Positions 50,503 to 58,580 of a DNA stretch of 64,000 nt are shown piece by piece. Made by a program: the position numbers and the translations under genes. This DNA is from Catenuloplanes indicus. Its GTDB lineage: Bacteria; Actinomycetota; Actinomycetes; Mycobacteriales; Micromonosporaceae. The notes under the pieces were generated by a model. The model was not told the origin of the DNA, ran no database searches, and saw only the letters and a program-made list of their open reading frames with translations. The stretch spans positions 4,402,001 through 4,466,000 of the forward strand of contig NZ_JAUSUZ010000001.1 in NCBI RefSeq assembly GCF_030813715.1. The letters are read 5' to 3'. The number at the start of each line of letters is the position of its first letter. Position 1 is the first letter of the stretch.

Positions 50503-51066
50503 TCAGGCGTGCTGGCGGACGTGTGGCCCCTCGGCGATCGTCTCGACCATCTTCTCGCAGAAGGCCGGCAGGTCGTCCGGGTTGCGGCTGGTCACCAGTC
50601 CGTTGTCGACGTAGACCTCCTCGTCGACCCAGGTCGCACCCGCGTTCGCCAGGTCGGTGCGCAGGCTCGGCCAGGACGTCAGCGTGCGCCCGTCCACCAC
50701 GCCCGCCTCGACCAGCGTCCACGGCCCGTGACAGATCGCCGCGACCGGCTTGTGCGCGTCGAAGAACGACCGCACGAACCGCACCGCGTCCGGGTCCGCG
50801 CGCAGGAAGTCCGGGTTCGCCACGCCGCCGGGCAGCACCAGCGCGTCGTACTCCTGCTCGCTGGCGTCGCCCACCACCTTGTCCACCGGGTACGTCTTCG
50901 ACTTGTCCATGTGCTCCATCGCCTGGATCTCACCGGACTTGATCGACACCAGCTCCACCGTGCCGCCCGCGTCGATCACCGCCTGCCGCGGCCGGGTGTA
51001 CTCGACCTCCTCCACCCCGTCCGTCGCCAGGAACGCGATCCGCTTGCCCTCCAGCACCGCACTCAT
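50503..51066 (-). CDS. DJ-1/PfpI-family type 1 glutamine amidotransferase-like protein
   Basis: 187 residues from ATG 51066 (GGAAGGG nine bases upstream). KRIAFLATDGVEEVEYT, ALVLPGGVANPDFLRA and the nucleophile elbow AAICHGPWTLVEAG with Cys-His as in PfpI/YhbO proteins. Such proteins act as deglycases, proteases or chaperones in stress. Zero-base spacing to the acyl-CoA ligase stop codon. Confidence 0.92.
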   Translation of the reverse strand: MSAVLEGKRIAFLATDGVEEVEYTRPRQAVIDAGGTVELVSIKSGEIQAMEHMDKSKTYPVDKVVGDASEQEYDALVLPGGVANPDFLRADPDAVRFVRSFFDAHKPVAAICHGPWTLVEAGVVDGRTLTSWPSLRTDLANAGATWVDEEVYVDNGLVTSRNPDDLPAFCEKMVETIAEGPHVRQHA

Positions 51067-51206
51067 CTCGGTCATCCCTTCCGTTCGGTTTCGCCCCCGG
51101 CATTCCCGCCCGCCCCGCGCCGAAACCCACCCCCGCTGTGACCTGCCCCGACGACCTTCCGACGCGCGGAGGGGGATCTCCGTGTCGGTCACCTCCCGGC
51201 GTGACG

Positions 51207-51212
51207 TATATT
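51207..51212 (+). promoter_or_regulatory. Probable -10 element of the tRNA-Thr gene
   Basis: TATATT is the only AT-rich hexamer in a long GC-rich stretch and lies 11 bases before the tRNA. A clear -35 was not found. Confidence 0.45.
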
Positions 51213-51223
51213 GAGTGGGCGTT

Positions 51224-51296
51224 GCCGCCTTAGCTCAGTCGGTAGAGCGTGTTACTCGTAATAACAAGGTCGACGGTTCGATTCCGTCAGGCGGCT
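51224..51296 (+). tRNA. tRNA-Thr (anticodon CGU)
   Basis: 73-nt cloverleaf: acceptor GCCGCCT with AGGCGGC, D arm GCTC-AGTCGGTA-GAGC, anticodon stem TGTTA with TAACA and loop CTCGTAA (anticodon CGT in DNA, reading ACG for Thr), variable AGGTC, T arm GACGG-TTCGATT-CCGTC, discriminator T. CCA is not encoded. Anticodon arm is AT-rich within a GC-rich gene. Confidence 0.95.
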
Positions 51297-51303
51297 CAGC
51301 AGC

Positions 51304-51341
51304 ACGAAGCCCCTGGTCACTCCGGTGACCAGGGGCTTCGT
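51304..51341. terminator. Strong terminator after tRNA-Thr
   Basis: A perfect 17-bp inverted repeat (51304-51320 with 51325-51341) with a 4-base loop lies between the tRNA and the minus-strand response regulator remnant; probably bidirectional. Confidence 0.9.
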
Positions 51342-51351
51342 CGTGTCAGCG

Positions 51352-51738
51352 TCAGAGCAGGGCGTTCTCGTAGGCGTAGATGACGGCCTGGATGCGGTCG
51401 CGCAGGCCGAGCTTGGTGAGCACGTGCGAGACGTGGGTCTTGACGGTCTGCTCGCCGACGTAGAGGCGGGCGGCGATCTCGGCGTTGGAGTAGCCGCGGG
51501 CCACCTCCAGCAGGATCTCGCGCTCTCGTGCGGTCAGCCGGCCGAGGTCACGAGATGCGCCGGCAGTTGCGGGAGCCAGGCCGTCGGCGAAGCGGGTGAC
51601 CAGGCGGCGGGTCACGGACGGATCGATCAGGGCGTCACCGCGCGCCACGATCCGGATGGCACCGAGCAGTTCCTCGACGGGCATGCTCTTGAGGCAGAAG
51701 CCGCTGGTTCCGGCGCGCAGGCCGCGGTAGAGCGCCAC
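51352..51738 (-). pseudogene. LuxR-type response regulator lacking most of its receiver domain
   Basis: 128 residues from GTG 51738. The visible N-terminus (LYRGLRAGTSGFCLKSMPVEELLGAI) corresponds to the last helices of a NarL-type receiver, with its conserved Lys but without the phospho-Asp part. The LuxR HTH follows intact: LTAREREILLEVARGYSNAEIAARLYVGEQTVKTHVSHVLTKLGL. A normal family member is about 210-220 residues, so roughly 100 N-terminal residues are missing, and the sequence upstream shows no receiver in any frame. No kinase partner is nearby. It may be a remnant or a stand-alone DNA-binding module. Confidence 0.75.
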
Positions 51739-51919
51739 GGCCGCCGCGGAACCGGTCCTGGCGAGGGCAGGCTGAACGTCTCCGGCCGGCCCGACGCCCC
51801 GTCATGACGGCCGGAACTGTCATCATCTGTGCGTGTCGTGTCACTCCGGGTCAGCGTTTTGGTATATGTAGGCCCGGGTACCGCACTTCGCGATGGCGCG
51901 CTGGGCGATGTGGGAGCGG

Positions 51920-52426
51920 GTGACGATCGTGGAGAGCCGGCTCAAGGTTTCGGGGCACTCGGTCCACCTGATGCTCTTCATGCTGCCGATGGGCCTGTTC
52001 GTGACCGGGATCATCTTCGATCTCTTCCATCTGATGGGTGGGCCGTCGCTGCTCGCGTTGGCGGGATACTGGCAGGTGGTCGGCGGGTTGCTGGCCGCGG
52101 GAATCGCTGGGCTGGCCGGTTTTGTCGACCTGCTGTTCCTGCGGGCGGGGACGCGGGCGCGGCGGGTCGCGATCGCGCACGGGCTGATCAACGGTGGCGT
52201 GCTGGCGATGTTCGCGGTGATCTGGCTGATCCGGGTCGGCGATCCGGAACGGGCGGCCGGGGCGATGCTGGTGGCGGTCGAGGTGCTGGTGCTGCTGTTC
52301 GGCGCGGTCGCGGCGTGGCTGGCGGGCGAATTGGTGGAGGAGGCGCCGGCCGGGGAGGATACGCGGCCGGTGACGCTGCGGCGGCGCGCGGTGCAGGCGA
52401 TCGGCGCCTTCGTCGGCGCACGCTGA
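51920..52426 (+). CDS. DUF2231 membrane protein
   Basis: 168 residues from GTG 51920 (reads MTIVESRLKVSGHSVHLM); ATGs at 51893 and 51908 and a GTG at 51929 are other options. DUF2231 pattern: SGHSVHLMLFMLPMGLFVTG, then helices with GYWQVVGGLLAAGIAGLAG and GGVLAMFAVIWLIR. Four membrane helices, a soluble acidic/basic tail. Often heme-linked or stress-associated in the family, but function is unproven. Alone between the truncated regulator and the phosphoesterase. Confidence 0.75.
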   Translation: MTIVESRLKVSGHSVHLMLFMLPMGLFVTGIIFDLFHLMGGPSLLALAGYWQVVGGLLAAGIAGLAGFVDLLFLRAGTRARRVAIAHGLINGGVLAMFAVIWLIRVGDPERAAGAMLVAVEVLVLLFGAVAAWLAGELVEEAPAGEDTRPVTLRRRAVQAIGAFVGAR

Positions 52427-52520
52427 AGCGCCGCGGGTGGACCGCACGGCGAACCCGCGAATCGACCGGCGTCGACCGCGTGTCAAGTGATCGGCAACAA
52501 TCCCGGATAGATTGTCCAGG

Positions 52521-54242
52521 GTGACCGTCGATCCCACCGAGGTGCCGGCGGAGGCGCAGCCCCGCGTCCGGCGTCGTCCCGCGTCCCTCGATCCGCGCGA
52601 GCTGGGCTTCACCCCGCAGGGGCCGGTGCCCTGGCTGGCGCCGCTGCTGCTGATCAACGCGGGCCTGCGTACCGTGCTGGCGCATCTGTTCGGGGCCTAC
52701 CTGGACAAGCGCGAGATGCAGGGCGCGCTCGGCCCGGCCCCGGACCACGACCACAGCGACACCGACGAGCTGTGGATCGACTACGTGGCCGACCTGGGCG
52801 ACGGGTTCGACGCGACGTACTCGATCGCCTATCTGCTGGCGCAGCCGCAGCTGCGGCCGGACGGTGTGGACCGGCCGCTGCCGCGCGGCCGGCTGCTGGT
52901 GATGGGCGGCGACCAGGTCTATCCGACCGCGAGCGGCGAGGCGTACGAGAACCGGTCGAAGGGGCCCTACGAGGCCGCGCTGCCGGTCGCGCCGCCGGAC
53001 GGCGTCCAGCCGACGCTGTTCGCGGTGCCGGGCAACCATGACTGGTACGACGGGCTCACCGCGTTCCTCCGGCTGTTCGCACGGCGGCGGGACGCGCAGT
53101 TCGGCGGCTGGCGCACCGAGCAGCGACGCTCGTACTTCGCGATCAAGCTGCCGCACGGCTGGTGGCTGCTGGGCCTGGACGAGCAGGCCGGGTCGTACAT
53201 CGACGATCCGCAGTTGGATTACTTTCAGGACGTGGCGGACCGGATCCGGCCGGAGGACCGGATCATCCTCGCGGTCCCGGCACCGACCTGGGTAAAGGCC
53301 GCGGACCGGCCGGGCGCGTACGACTCCGTCGACTATTTCGTGCGCAAGGTGCTGGCGCCGACCGGCGCACCGGTGCGCCTGATGGTCAGCGGCGACCTGC
53401 ACCATTACGCGCGTTACTCCGGCCCGGGCCGGGAGCTGATCACCTGCGGTGGCGGCGGTGCGTACCTGGTCGCGACACACTCGCTGCCCGAGACGATCAC
53501 GGTGCCGCCGCGCGACACCCTGGTCCGGAACGCCAGCACGCCCCGCGACTACCAGATCAAGGGCCGGTTCCCCACGGTACGGGAATCCCGCAGCTATCTA
53601 CCGGGGATCTTCTGGCGCCTGCCGCGCAACAATCCGGGGTTCGCCACGTTCATCGGCATCGTGCACACGATGCTGATGCTCACCATGAGCGGCGCCGTGC
53701 GCGGCGAGGAGTCGTCGCCGCAGCTGCTGACGCTGCCGCTGGGCCTGATGCTCTTCTTCGTGCTCGGCGCCACGATCGCGTTCGCCAAACCACCGAGGAT
53801 CGGCCAGAAGGGGTACGCCAAACACTGGCTGATCGGCATAGCCCACGGCCTGGCACACCTGTCGGCGGGCGCGCTCGGCACCTGGGCCTGGCTGAGCAGC
53901 CCGCTGTCCACCTGGGAGTGGCAGGTCGTCACGGCCGCGATCATCTACGGACCGATCGCCGGTTTCCTCGGCACCGAACTGCTCGCGCTCTACCTGGTGA
54001 TCGCGAACTTCTTCACGGTCAACGTCAACGAGGTCTTCGCCGGCCAGGGCATCGACGACGCGAAGTCGTTCCTCCGCATGCACCTCGCCGCGGACGGCAC
54101 GCTCACCGTCTATCCGATCGCGCTGCGCAAGGTCAACCGCCGCTGGGCCGCCGCACCGGACGCCCCCGAGCACTCCCCGTGGATCGTCCCGGTCACCCCG
54201 CTGCGCCCGCACCTCGCCGAGGACGAGCCGATCAGGATCTGA
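52521..54242 (+). CDS. Metallophosphoesterase fused to C-terminal membrane helices
   Basis: 573 residues from GTG 52521; TAGATT at 52508-52513 leaves seven bases to the GTG, suggesting a leaderless start. Calcineurin-like motifs: ELWIDYVADLGDGFD, VMGGDQVYP, GNHDWYDG, then SGDLHHYARY near the later metal site. From about residue 375 four membrane helices follow (IGIVHTMLMLTMSG, GLMLFFVLGATIAF, WLIGIAHGLAHLSAGALG, IIYGPIAGFLGTELLALYLV). The membrane part with a catalytic domain on one side suggests action on a lipid or wall substrate; which is unknown. Confidence 0.82.
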   Translation: MTVDPTEVPAEAQPRVRRRPASLDPRELGFTPQGPVPWLAPLLLINAGLRTVLAHLFGAYLDKREMQGALGPAPDHDHSDTDELWIDYVADLGDGFDATYSIAYLLAQPQLRPDGVDRPLPRGRLLVMGGDQVYPTASGEAYENRSKGPYEAALPVAPPDGVQPTLFAVPGNHDWYDGLTAFLRLFARRRDAQFGGWRTEQRRSYFAIKLPHGWWLLGLDEQAGSYIDDPQLDYFQDVADRIRPEDRIILAVPAPTWVKAADRPGAYDSVDYFVRKVLAPTGAPVRLMVSGDLHHYARYSGPGRELITCGGGGAYLVATHSLPETITVPPRDTLVRNASTPRDYQIKGRFPTVRESRSYLPGIFWRLPRNNPGFATFIGIVHTMLMLTMSGAVRGEESSPQLLTLPLGLMLFFVLGATIAFAKPPRIGQKGYAKHWLIGIAHGLAHLSAGALGTWAWLSSPLSTWEWQVVTAAIIYGPIAGFLGTELLALYLVIANFFTVNVNEVFAGQGIDDAKSFLRMHLAADGTLTVYPIALRKVNRRWAAAPDAPEHSPWIVPVTPLRPHLAEDEPIRI

Positions 54243-54261
54243 GACCGGCCGCGCGCCGGTC
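54243..54261. terminator. Short hairpin after the phosphoesterase
   Basis: A 7-bp GC-rich stem (54243-54249 with 54255-54261) begins directly after the stop codon and overlaps the PSP1 stop codon on the other strand. Confidence 0.45.
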
Positions 54262-55105
54262 AGCCCTGCGGGTACGCCGCGTCGTGCGCCTGGCGCGGGC
54301 CGCAGACCGAGGCGCGCGAGCAGGAACAGCGGGAGCCGTCCGCGTCGAGGCGCACGATGACCTCGTCACGGGGCACGCTGTGCCCGACGACCTTGCCGTC
54401 GCCGTGCTCGGTGGTGACGCGGGAGCCGACGGCCGGCGCGGTGGCCTGAAATTTCTGGTACAGGGGATGTTCGTATTTCAGGCAACACATGAGGCGGCCA
54501 CAGGCACCGGAGATGCGCAGCGGGTTGAGCGGGAGTTCCTGGTCCTTGGCCATCCGGATGGTGACCGGCTCGAAGTCGGTGAGGAACGTGGCGCAGCACA
54601 GGTCCCGGCCGCAGGAACCGATGCCGCCCTGCACGCGGGCGGAGTCGCGGGCGGAGAGCTGACGCAGCTCGACGCGGCAGCGCAGGGTGGCGCCCAGGTC
54701 GCGGACCAGCGAGCGGAAGTCGACACGGTGCGGCGCGGTGAAGTAGATGGTGGTGCGGGCACCGCCGTTGCCGCCGGTGGACTCCAGCACATGGTCGATC
54801 GCGACCACCTTCATCGGCAGGTCGTGCTCGCGGATCAGGCGCTTCGCGGCCACCTTCGCCTCGGCCTTGCGGCGGCGCTGGGCCTCGTCACGCTTGAGGT
54901 CCTGCTCCGTCGCCAGGCCGGCCAGCCGGGGGAAGCCGTCGGTGTCCTCGCTGACCCACTGGGCGGCCCAGACGCACTCGGCGACCTCGGGCCCGTCATC
55001 GGTGGGCACCAGCACCTTGTCACCCACGGCGGGGCGCAAATCGCCTGGATCCAGGTAATACAGGCGCCCATAACGGTTGAAACTCACCGCACACAGCATC
55101 CCCAT
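54260..55105 (-). CDS. PSP1 / RicT-family protein
   Basis: 281 residues. TAGGGT at 55117-55112 leaves six bases to ATG 55105, suggesting a leaderless start. PSP1 features: AVSFNRYGRLYYLDPGD, CRVELRQLSARDSARV, GGIGSCGRDLCCATFL, ISGACGRLMCCLKYEH (cysteines that hold iron-sulfur clusters in RicT). It is part of the RicAFT/Y complex in Bacillus. Genes of this family commonly lie directly next to holB and tmk; here four small genes separate them. Confidence 0.9.
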   Translation of the reverse strand: MGMLCAVSFNRYGRLYYLDPGDLRPAVGDKVLVPTDDGPEVAECVWAAQWVSEDTDGFPRLAGLATEQDLKRDEAQRRRKAEAKVAAKRLIREHDLPMKVVAIDHVLESTGGNGGARTTIYFTAPHRVDFRSLVRDLGATLRCRVELRQLSARDSARVQGGIGSCGRDLCCATFLTDFEPVTIRMAKDQELPLNPLRISGACGRLMCCLKYEHPLYQKFQATAPAVGSRVTTEHGDGKVVGHSVPRDEVIVRLDADGSRCSCSRASVCGPRQAHDAAYPQG

Positions 55106-55376
55106 CCCTTCACCCTACGTCGTGGGGCGACTATCGGGGAGTGGTGCATGGCACGCTCATTTGTCCTCATACAAGCGATTCAAGCCCGTCGGTCAATGCC
55201 CTCCGTCCGTCCAGTCAGGACAGTTGGGGAGACCGTGTCGAAACCGGGCCGGCGCAGTTGCGCAGGTATCCACAGAACCTGCGGGGGGTACAGGAAACGG
55301 CGGCGGCACCGCGGCCGGAGTGGCTCTGGCACCGGCCACCCCGCCCCGCGGCGCCGCCGCCACCCCCGTGGGGAGT
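55106..55376. other. Intergenic, no gene recognised
   Basis: 270 bases between the PSP1 start and the stop of the DUF1801 gene. No coding frame with protein-like composition. It should contain the PSP1 promoter. No RNA found. Confidence 0.5.
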
Positions 55377-55805
55377 TCATGCCCCGGACGTCAGGGTCCG
55401 CCCGTTGACGTAGGTGAACGCGCCCGCGACAAGTTCGCGCAGCGCCTCGCCGTCCACGTCCGCGAGCCGTTTGACGTAGAGGCAGGACTTGCCGAGCGAG
55501 TGCGGGCCAAGCCGCGCCAGAATCTCGTCATAATCGGCGAAACCGGGCATCAGGTAGAACGTCAGCGCCGCGCGCCGGGGTGCGAAGCCGACCGCCGGCC
55601 AGTCGCCGCTGCGGCCGGACGCGTACTCGTAGCGGTACGCACCGAAGCCGACGATGCTGGTCCCCCACAGGACCGGCTCGGCGCCGGTGACGTCGGCCAT
55701 CAGCGCGCACGCGTTCTCCGCGTCCTCCCGCCGGCGGGCGTCGGTGACGGTCGCGAGGAAGCCAGGCACGCTCGCCGCGGTCCGCTGGGTCTTCGGCTCA
55801 GCCAT
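55377..55805 (-). CDS. DUF1801-family protein
   Basis: 142 residues from ATG 55805. DUF1801 features: PVLWGTSIVGFGAYRYEYASG, PRRAALTFYLMPGF, CLYVKRLADVDGEALRELV. A YdhG-like fold with unknown function, similar to small YjbR/MM3350-like barrels. Starts 54 bases after the end of the WXG-like operon, so it may be co-transcribed with it. Confidence 0.85.
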   Translation of the reverse strand: MAEPKTQRTAASVPGFLATVTDARRREDAENACALMADVTGAEPVLWGTSIVGFGAYRYEYASGRSGDWPAVGFAPRRAALTFYLMPGFADYDEILARLGPHSLGKSCLYVKRLADVDGEALRELVAGAFTYVNGRTLTSGA

Positions 55806-55859
55806 GCCGCCCACCGTAGGCCGGGCACCCCACCGCTGTCGCACAGACTCGCACAGCGA

Positions 55860-56528
55860 TCAGTAACGGGTCCGCAGCACACCGCTGTCCGGCCGGGGCA
55901 GCGGTTCGTCGGCCGGTTCCCGGTAGCCGATGTCGGCCAGCCGTTCCGTCCACTCCGCGTGCAGCGTCTCACCGGTCTCGACGATCTCCGCGACCACGCC
56001 CAGCACGCGCGCCGCGATCTCCGCGGCGGCGGTCGCGGTGGTCATCTCGTCGTCCGGGGCGCCGGCTACCAGCGTGACCGCCTCCGCGGAGGCCAGCGAC
56101 GCGGCCAGCACCGAGGCGAGCGCGGTCCGGGACGACGAGATCCACGCGTCCAGCGCGGCCGTGTAGTCCGCGGTGGCCGCCAGGTGGCCGGCCAAACTGG
56201 CGCTGTCACCGGCCAGATGGCCGGCAAGCCCGGCCCGGTACCGCTCGAACGCCTCCGCGCCCGCGCCCGCCCAGTCCTGCGGCGTGCCGATGGTGTCGCG
56301 CGCCTCCGCGTACTCCCGGCCGACCTGGCGCAGTGACGCACCGGCGGCGAGCAACGGGGCGGGCCGCAGCGCGGTGATCGCCTCGACGGACGGGAGCGTG
56401 AGCGCGCCGAGGCGGCGCAGCAGCGGCCAGAGGTGGTGCTCGGTGGGGGCGCCATGGGCGTGCAGCGCGCCGTCGACCCGGTGCAGCAGGTCGGCGGCGG
56501 GCTCAGCGAGCGCGTCCAGCTGGTCCAT
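55860..56528 (-). CDS. WXG-like helical hypothetical protein
   Basis: 222 residues from ATG 56528. Almost all alpha-helical, rich in Ala/Leu/Glu, with two W residues in the pattern DWAGAGAEAFERYRAGLAG, close to the W-x-G-x-A-x-x-F theme of WXG100/ESX proteins. No signal peptide or catalytic motif. It lies 25 bases downstream of the short WXG-like gene, so the two may form a complex exported by a type VII system; the machinery is not in the window. The C-terminus is acidic/proline-rich (ADEPLPRPDSG). Confidence 0.6.
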   Translation of the reverse strand: MDQLDALAEPAADLLHRVDGALHAHGAPTEHHLWPLLRRLGALTLPSVEAITALRPAPLLAAGASLRQVGREYAEARDTIGTPQDWAGAGAEAFERYRAGLAGHLAGDSASLAGHLAATADYTAALDAWISSSRTALASVLAASLASAEAVTLVAGAPDDEMTTATAAAEIAARVLGVVAEIVETGETLHAEWTERLADIGYREPADEPLPRPDSGVLRTRY

Positions 56529-56553
56529 CTCAGGAGATGCCTCGATGAATCGG

Positions 56554-56853
56554 TTAGCGGTCGCGGAATCGGGCGGCGGCGGCGTGGTCGGTCTCGGCGT
56601 ACGCGGCCGCCGCGATGCGCAACGACTCGGCCGCACCGGCGAGCCGGGCCGCGGTGGACGCGGCCTCCCGTGCGTGTCCCTCGACCGCGCGGGTCCACTG
56701 GGTGCGCAGCGCGCGATGCAGTTCGCCGAGGCGGCCCGGCGCGTCCGCGCCGATCCAGGCGGGAGTCTCCAGATCGACGAGCTTCCGGTACGCCGAGTCC
56801 AGGGTCGACGCGGCGCCGTCGAGTCGATCGGCGGCCTCACGCATGCTCTCCAT
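56554..56853 (-). CDS. WXG100-like short helical protein
   Basis: 99 residues from ATG 56853 (GGGAG seven bases upstream). Two predicted helices: SMREAADRLDGAASTLDSAYRKLVDLETPAW, then GADAPGRLGELHRALR and AREAASTAARLAG. PAWIGADAPGRL sits where WXG100 proteins carry WxG, so the family resemblance is good in length and layout (about 100 residues), but W-x-G appears as W-I-G. A type VII secretion substrate or chaperone is likely. Sits between YbaB-like and longer WXG-like genes. Confidence 0.6.
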   Translation of the reverse strand: MESMREAADRLDGAASTLDSAYRKLVDLETPAWIGADAPGRLGELHRALRTQWTRAVEGHAREAASTAARLAGAAESLRIAAAAYAETDHAAAARFRDR

Positions 56854-56873
56854 CCGTGGCTCCCTGAAGTGAG

Positions 56874-57197
56874 TCAGTCCGCGAGGGACGGGTAGTCCGC
56901 GAGGGCCTCGGCGCGCAGCTTCTCCCGGGCCCAGCGCGCGGCCTCGGTCGCGGCGGTCACGGCGGCGGTCACCGCCGCGGACAGCTCCCGGCCGGTGCGG
57001 CCGTGCAGCGAGCCGAGAATCCGCACATCCGTGATCACGCCGGTCGCGGTGACGTCGACCTCCACGGTGCCGTCCGAGGAGCGGACGGTGACCGCCATGA
57101 TCGCCGCGGCCCGGTCGAATTCGGCCTGCGCGCTCTCGATCCGGCGATAGCGCGCGATGGCCTCGTCGACCCACGCCTCGTCGATTTCGCGGGGCAT
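56874..57197 (-). CDS. YbaB/EbfC-family nucleoid-associated-like protein
   Basis: 107 residues from ATG 57197 (AGGGAG seven bases upstream). Sequence: IARYRRIESAQAEFDRAA (helix), TVRSSDGTVEVDVTATGVITDVRI (central sheet), then a long helix to the end; this is the YbaB fold. Established members bind DNA. In Micromonosporaceae this family often precedes WXG-like genes, so its role may relate to that secreted module rather than to nucleoid structure. First of a three- or four-gene operon. Confidence 0.8.
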   Translation of the reverse strand: MPREIDEAWVDEAIARYRRIESAQAEFDRAAAIMAVTVRSSDGTVEVDVTATGVITDVRILGSLHGRTGRELSAAVTAAVTAATEAARWAREKLRAEALADYPSLAD

Positions 57198-57341
57198 TCC
57201 CGGCTCCCTCACCGATGAGCCTTTCCCACCCGGCCAGGCCGGAAATGGCTCAGTGTGCGCCCTCCGTTACGGCTGAGCACACTACCGGTCAACGGCCGCC
57301 GATGTAATCCCCGCGCGCACGAACCTATCGAAGAATGAAAA

Positions 57342-57355
57342 TCCCGTGGGCGGGA
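57342..57355 (-). terminator. Weak hairpin after holB
   Basis: A 5-bp GC stem (57342-57346 with 57351-57355) followed on the minus strand by TTTTCATT sits just beyond the holB stop codon. It is small, but the T-run supports it. Confidence 0.4.
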
Positions 57356-57356
57356 A

Positions 57357-58580
57357 TCAGCCCTTCCAGAGCGACAGCATCATCGCCTCGACCGCGATGC
57401 GCGGCTTGACGTTCAGCGTGATCGCCTCGCGGCAGCCGAGCACCGCCTCCAGCCGGCGCAGCGTGCTCTCCGCCGACCACTTCCCGGCCGCGGCCCGCGC
57501 GCCCGCCGCGGTGTCGCCGTGCACCGGCCGGACCGGCGCACCGAACTGCGCGGTGAGCACGTCGCGGTAGAAGCCGGCCAGGTCGACCAGCGCGCGGTCC
57601 AGCGCGTCCCGCTGTGCGCGGGTGGCCCGCGACTTCTGCCGCTTCTCCAGCTCCTTGAGCTGGCCCGCGGCGCCCCGGATCGCGCCGGACGCACCGCGGC
57701 CGGTGCCGCCCGCGCCCAGTGCCCGCTCCAGGTCCGAGCGCTCGGTCGCGTCCAGCTCCGCGACCAGCGCGGCCGCCTCCGCCTCCGCGGCCTCGATCAG
57801 CGCGGACGCCGCGTCGAACGCCGCGCCCACGCTGGTCAGCTTGCGCGGCACCGCGAGCACCGCCTCGCGCCGCTTGCGCACCTCCGGGTCCGCGGCCAGC
57901 CGCCGCGCCAGTTCCACGTCGCCCTGCGCGGCCGAGGCGGCCCACTCCGCCACGTCCGCCGGCACGCCCTGTTGCGCGGCCAGCGCCGCCGCCAGCGCCT
58001 CCGGGCGTGCCTGCACCAGCGGTACCACGCGGCAACGGGAGCGGATCGTCACCGAGATGTCGTCCGGGTGGGTGGACGGCGTACAGAGCAGAAAGACGGT
58101 ACGCGGCGAGGGCTCCTCGATCGCCTTCAGCAGCGCGTTTCCGGCGCCCTCGGTGAGCCGGTCCGCGTCCGACACCACCACGACCTGCCAGCGCCCGCCG
58201 GACGGCGCGGTGGCGGCGCGCATCACCAGCGCGCGCATGTCCTTGACCGCGATCGAGAGCCCGTCCGGGACCACCATCCGCACGTCCGCATGGGTGCCGG
58301 TCAGCGTGGTGTGGCAGCCGTCGCACTCACCGCAGCCGGTGCCGGTGCGGCACTGCAGCGCCGCCGCGAACGCGCGCGCGGCCTCCAGCCGGCCGGAGCC
58401 GGGCGGGCCGGTGACGATCCAGGCGTGCGTCATCGCGCCGGTACGGGTGCCACCGCTCTCGGCCTTCTCCTCGTTACCGAGGCCGCGGCCGGCCGTGACC
58501 AGCGCGTGCGCCTCGGCGGCCGCGCGCCGGAACGTGGTGGTGGCCGCGTCCTGGCCGATCAGGGCCGCGAAGACGTCCAT
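57357..58580 (-). CDS. holB: DNA polymerase III subunit delta'
   Basis: 407 residues. DnaX-like AAA domain with P-loop GPPGSGR (Lys replaced by Arg), zinc module CRTGTGCGECDGC, sensor regions ALLKAIEEPSPRTVFLL and IRSRCRVVPL, and a C-terminal helical domain. As in other delta' proteins the Walker Lys is not conserved. It is the clamp-loader subunit that contacts gamma and delta. TGATG overlap with the MFS-Tmk fusion upstream. Confidence 0.92.
   Translation of the reverse strand: MDVFAALIGQDAATTTFRRAAAEAHALVTAGRGLGNEEKAESGGTRTGAMTHAWIVTGPPGSGRLEAARAFAAALQCRTGTGCGECDGCHTTLTGTHADVRMVVPDGLSIAVKDMRALVMRAATAPSGGRWQVVVVSDADRLTEGAGNALLKAIEEPSPRTVFLLCTPSTHPDDISVTIRSRCRVVPLVQARPEALAAALAAQQGVPADVAEWAASAAQGDVELARRLAADPEVRKRREAVLAVPRKLTSVGAAFDAASALIEAAEAEAAALVAELDATERSDLERALGAGGTGRGASGAIRGAAGQLKELEKRQKSRATRAQRDALDRALVDLAGFYRDVLTAQFGAPVRPVHGDTAAGARAAAGKWSAESTLRRLEAVLGCREAITLNVKPRIAVEAMMLSLWKG

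Noticed and set aside
51224-52000. Integrated element using the tRNA-Thr 3' end as attachment site
   Set aside because: No second copy of the tRNA 3' end and no integrase is visible in the window; the truncated regulator alone is not sufficient evidence.
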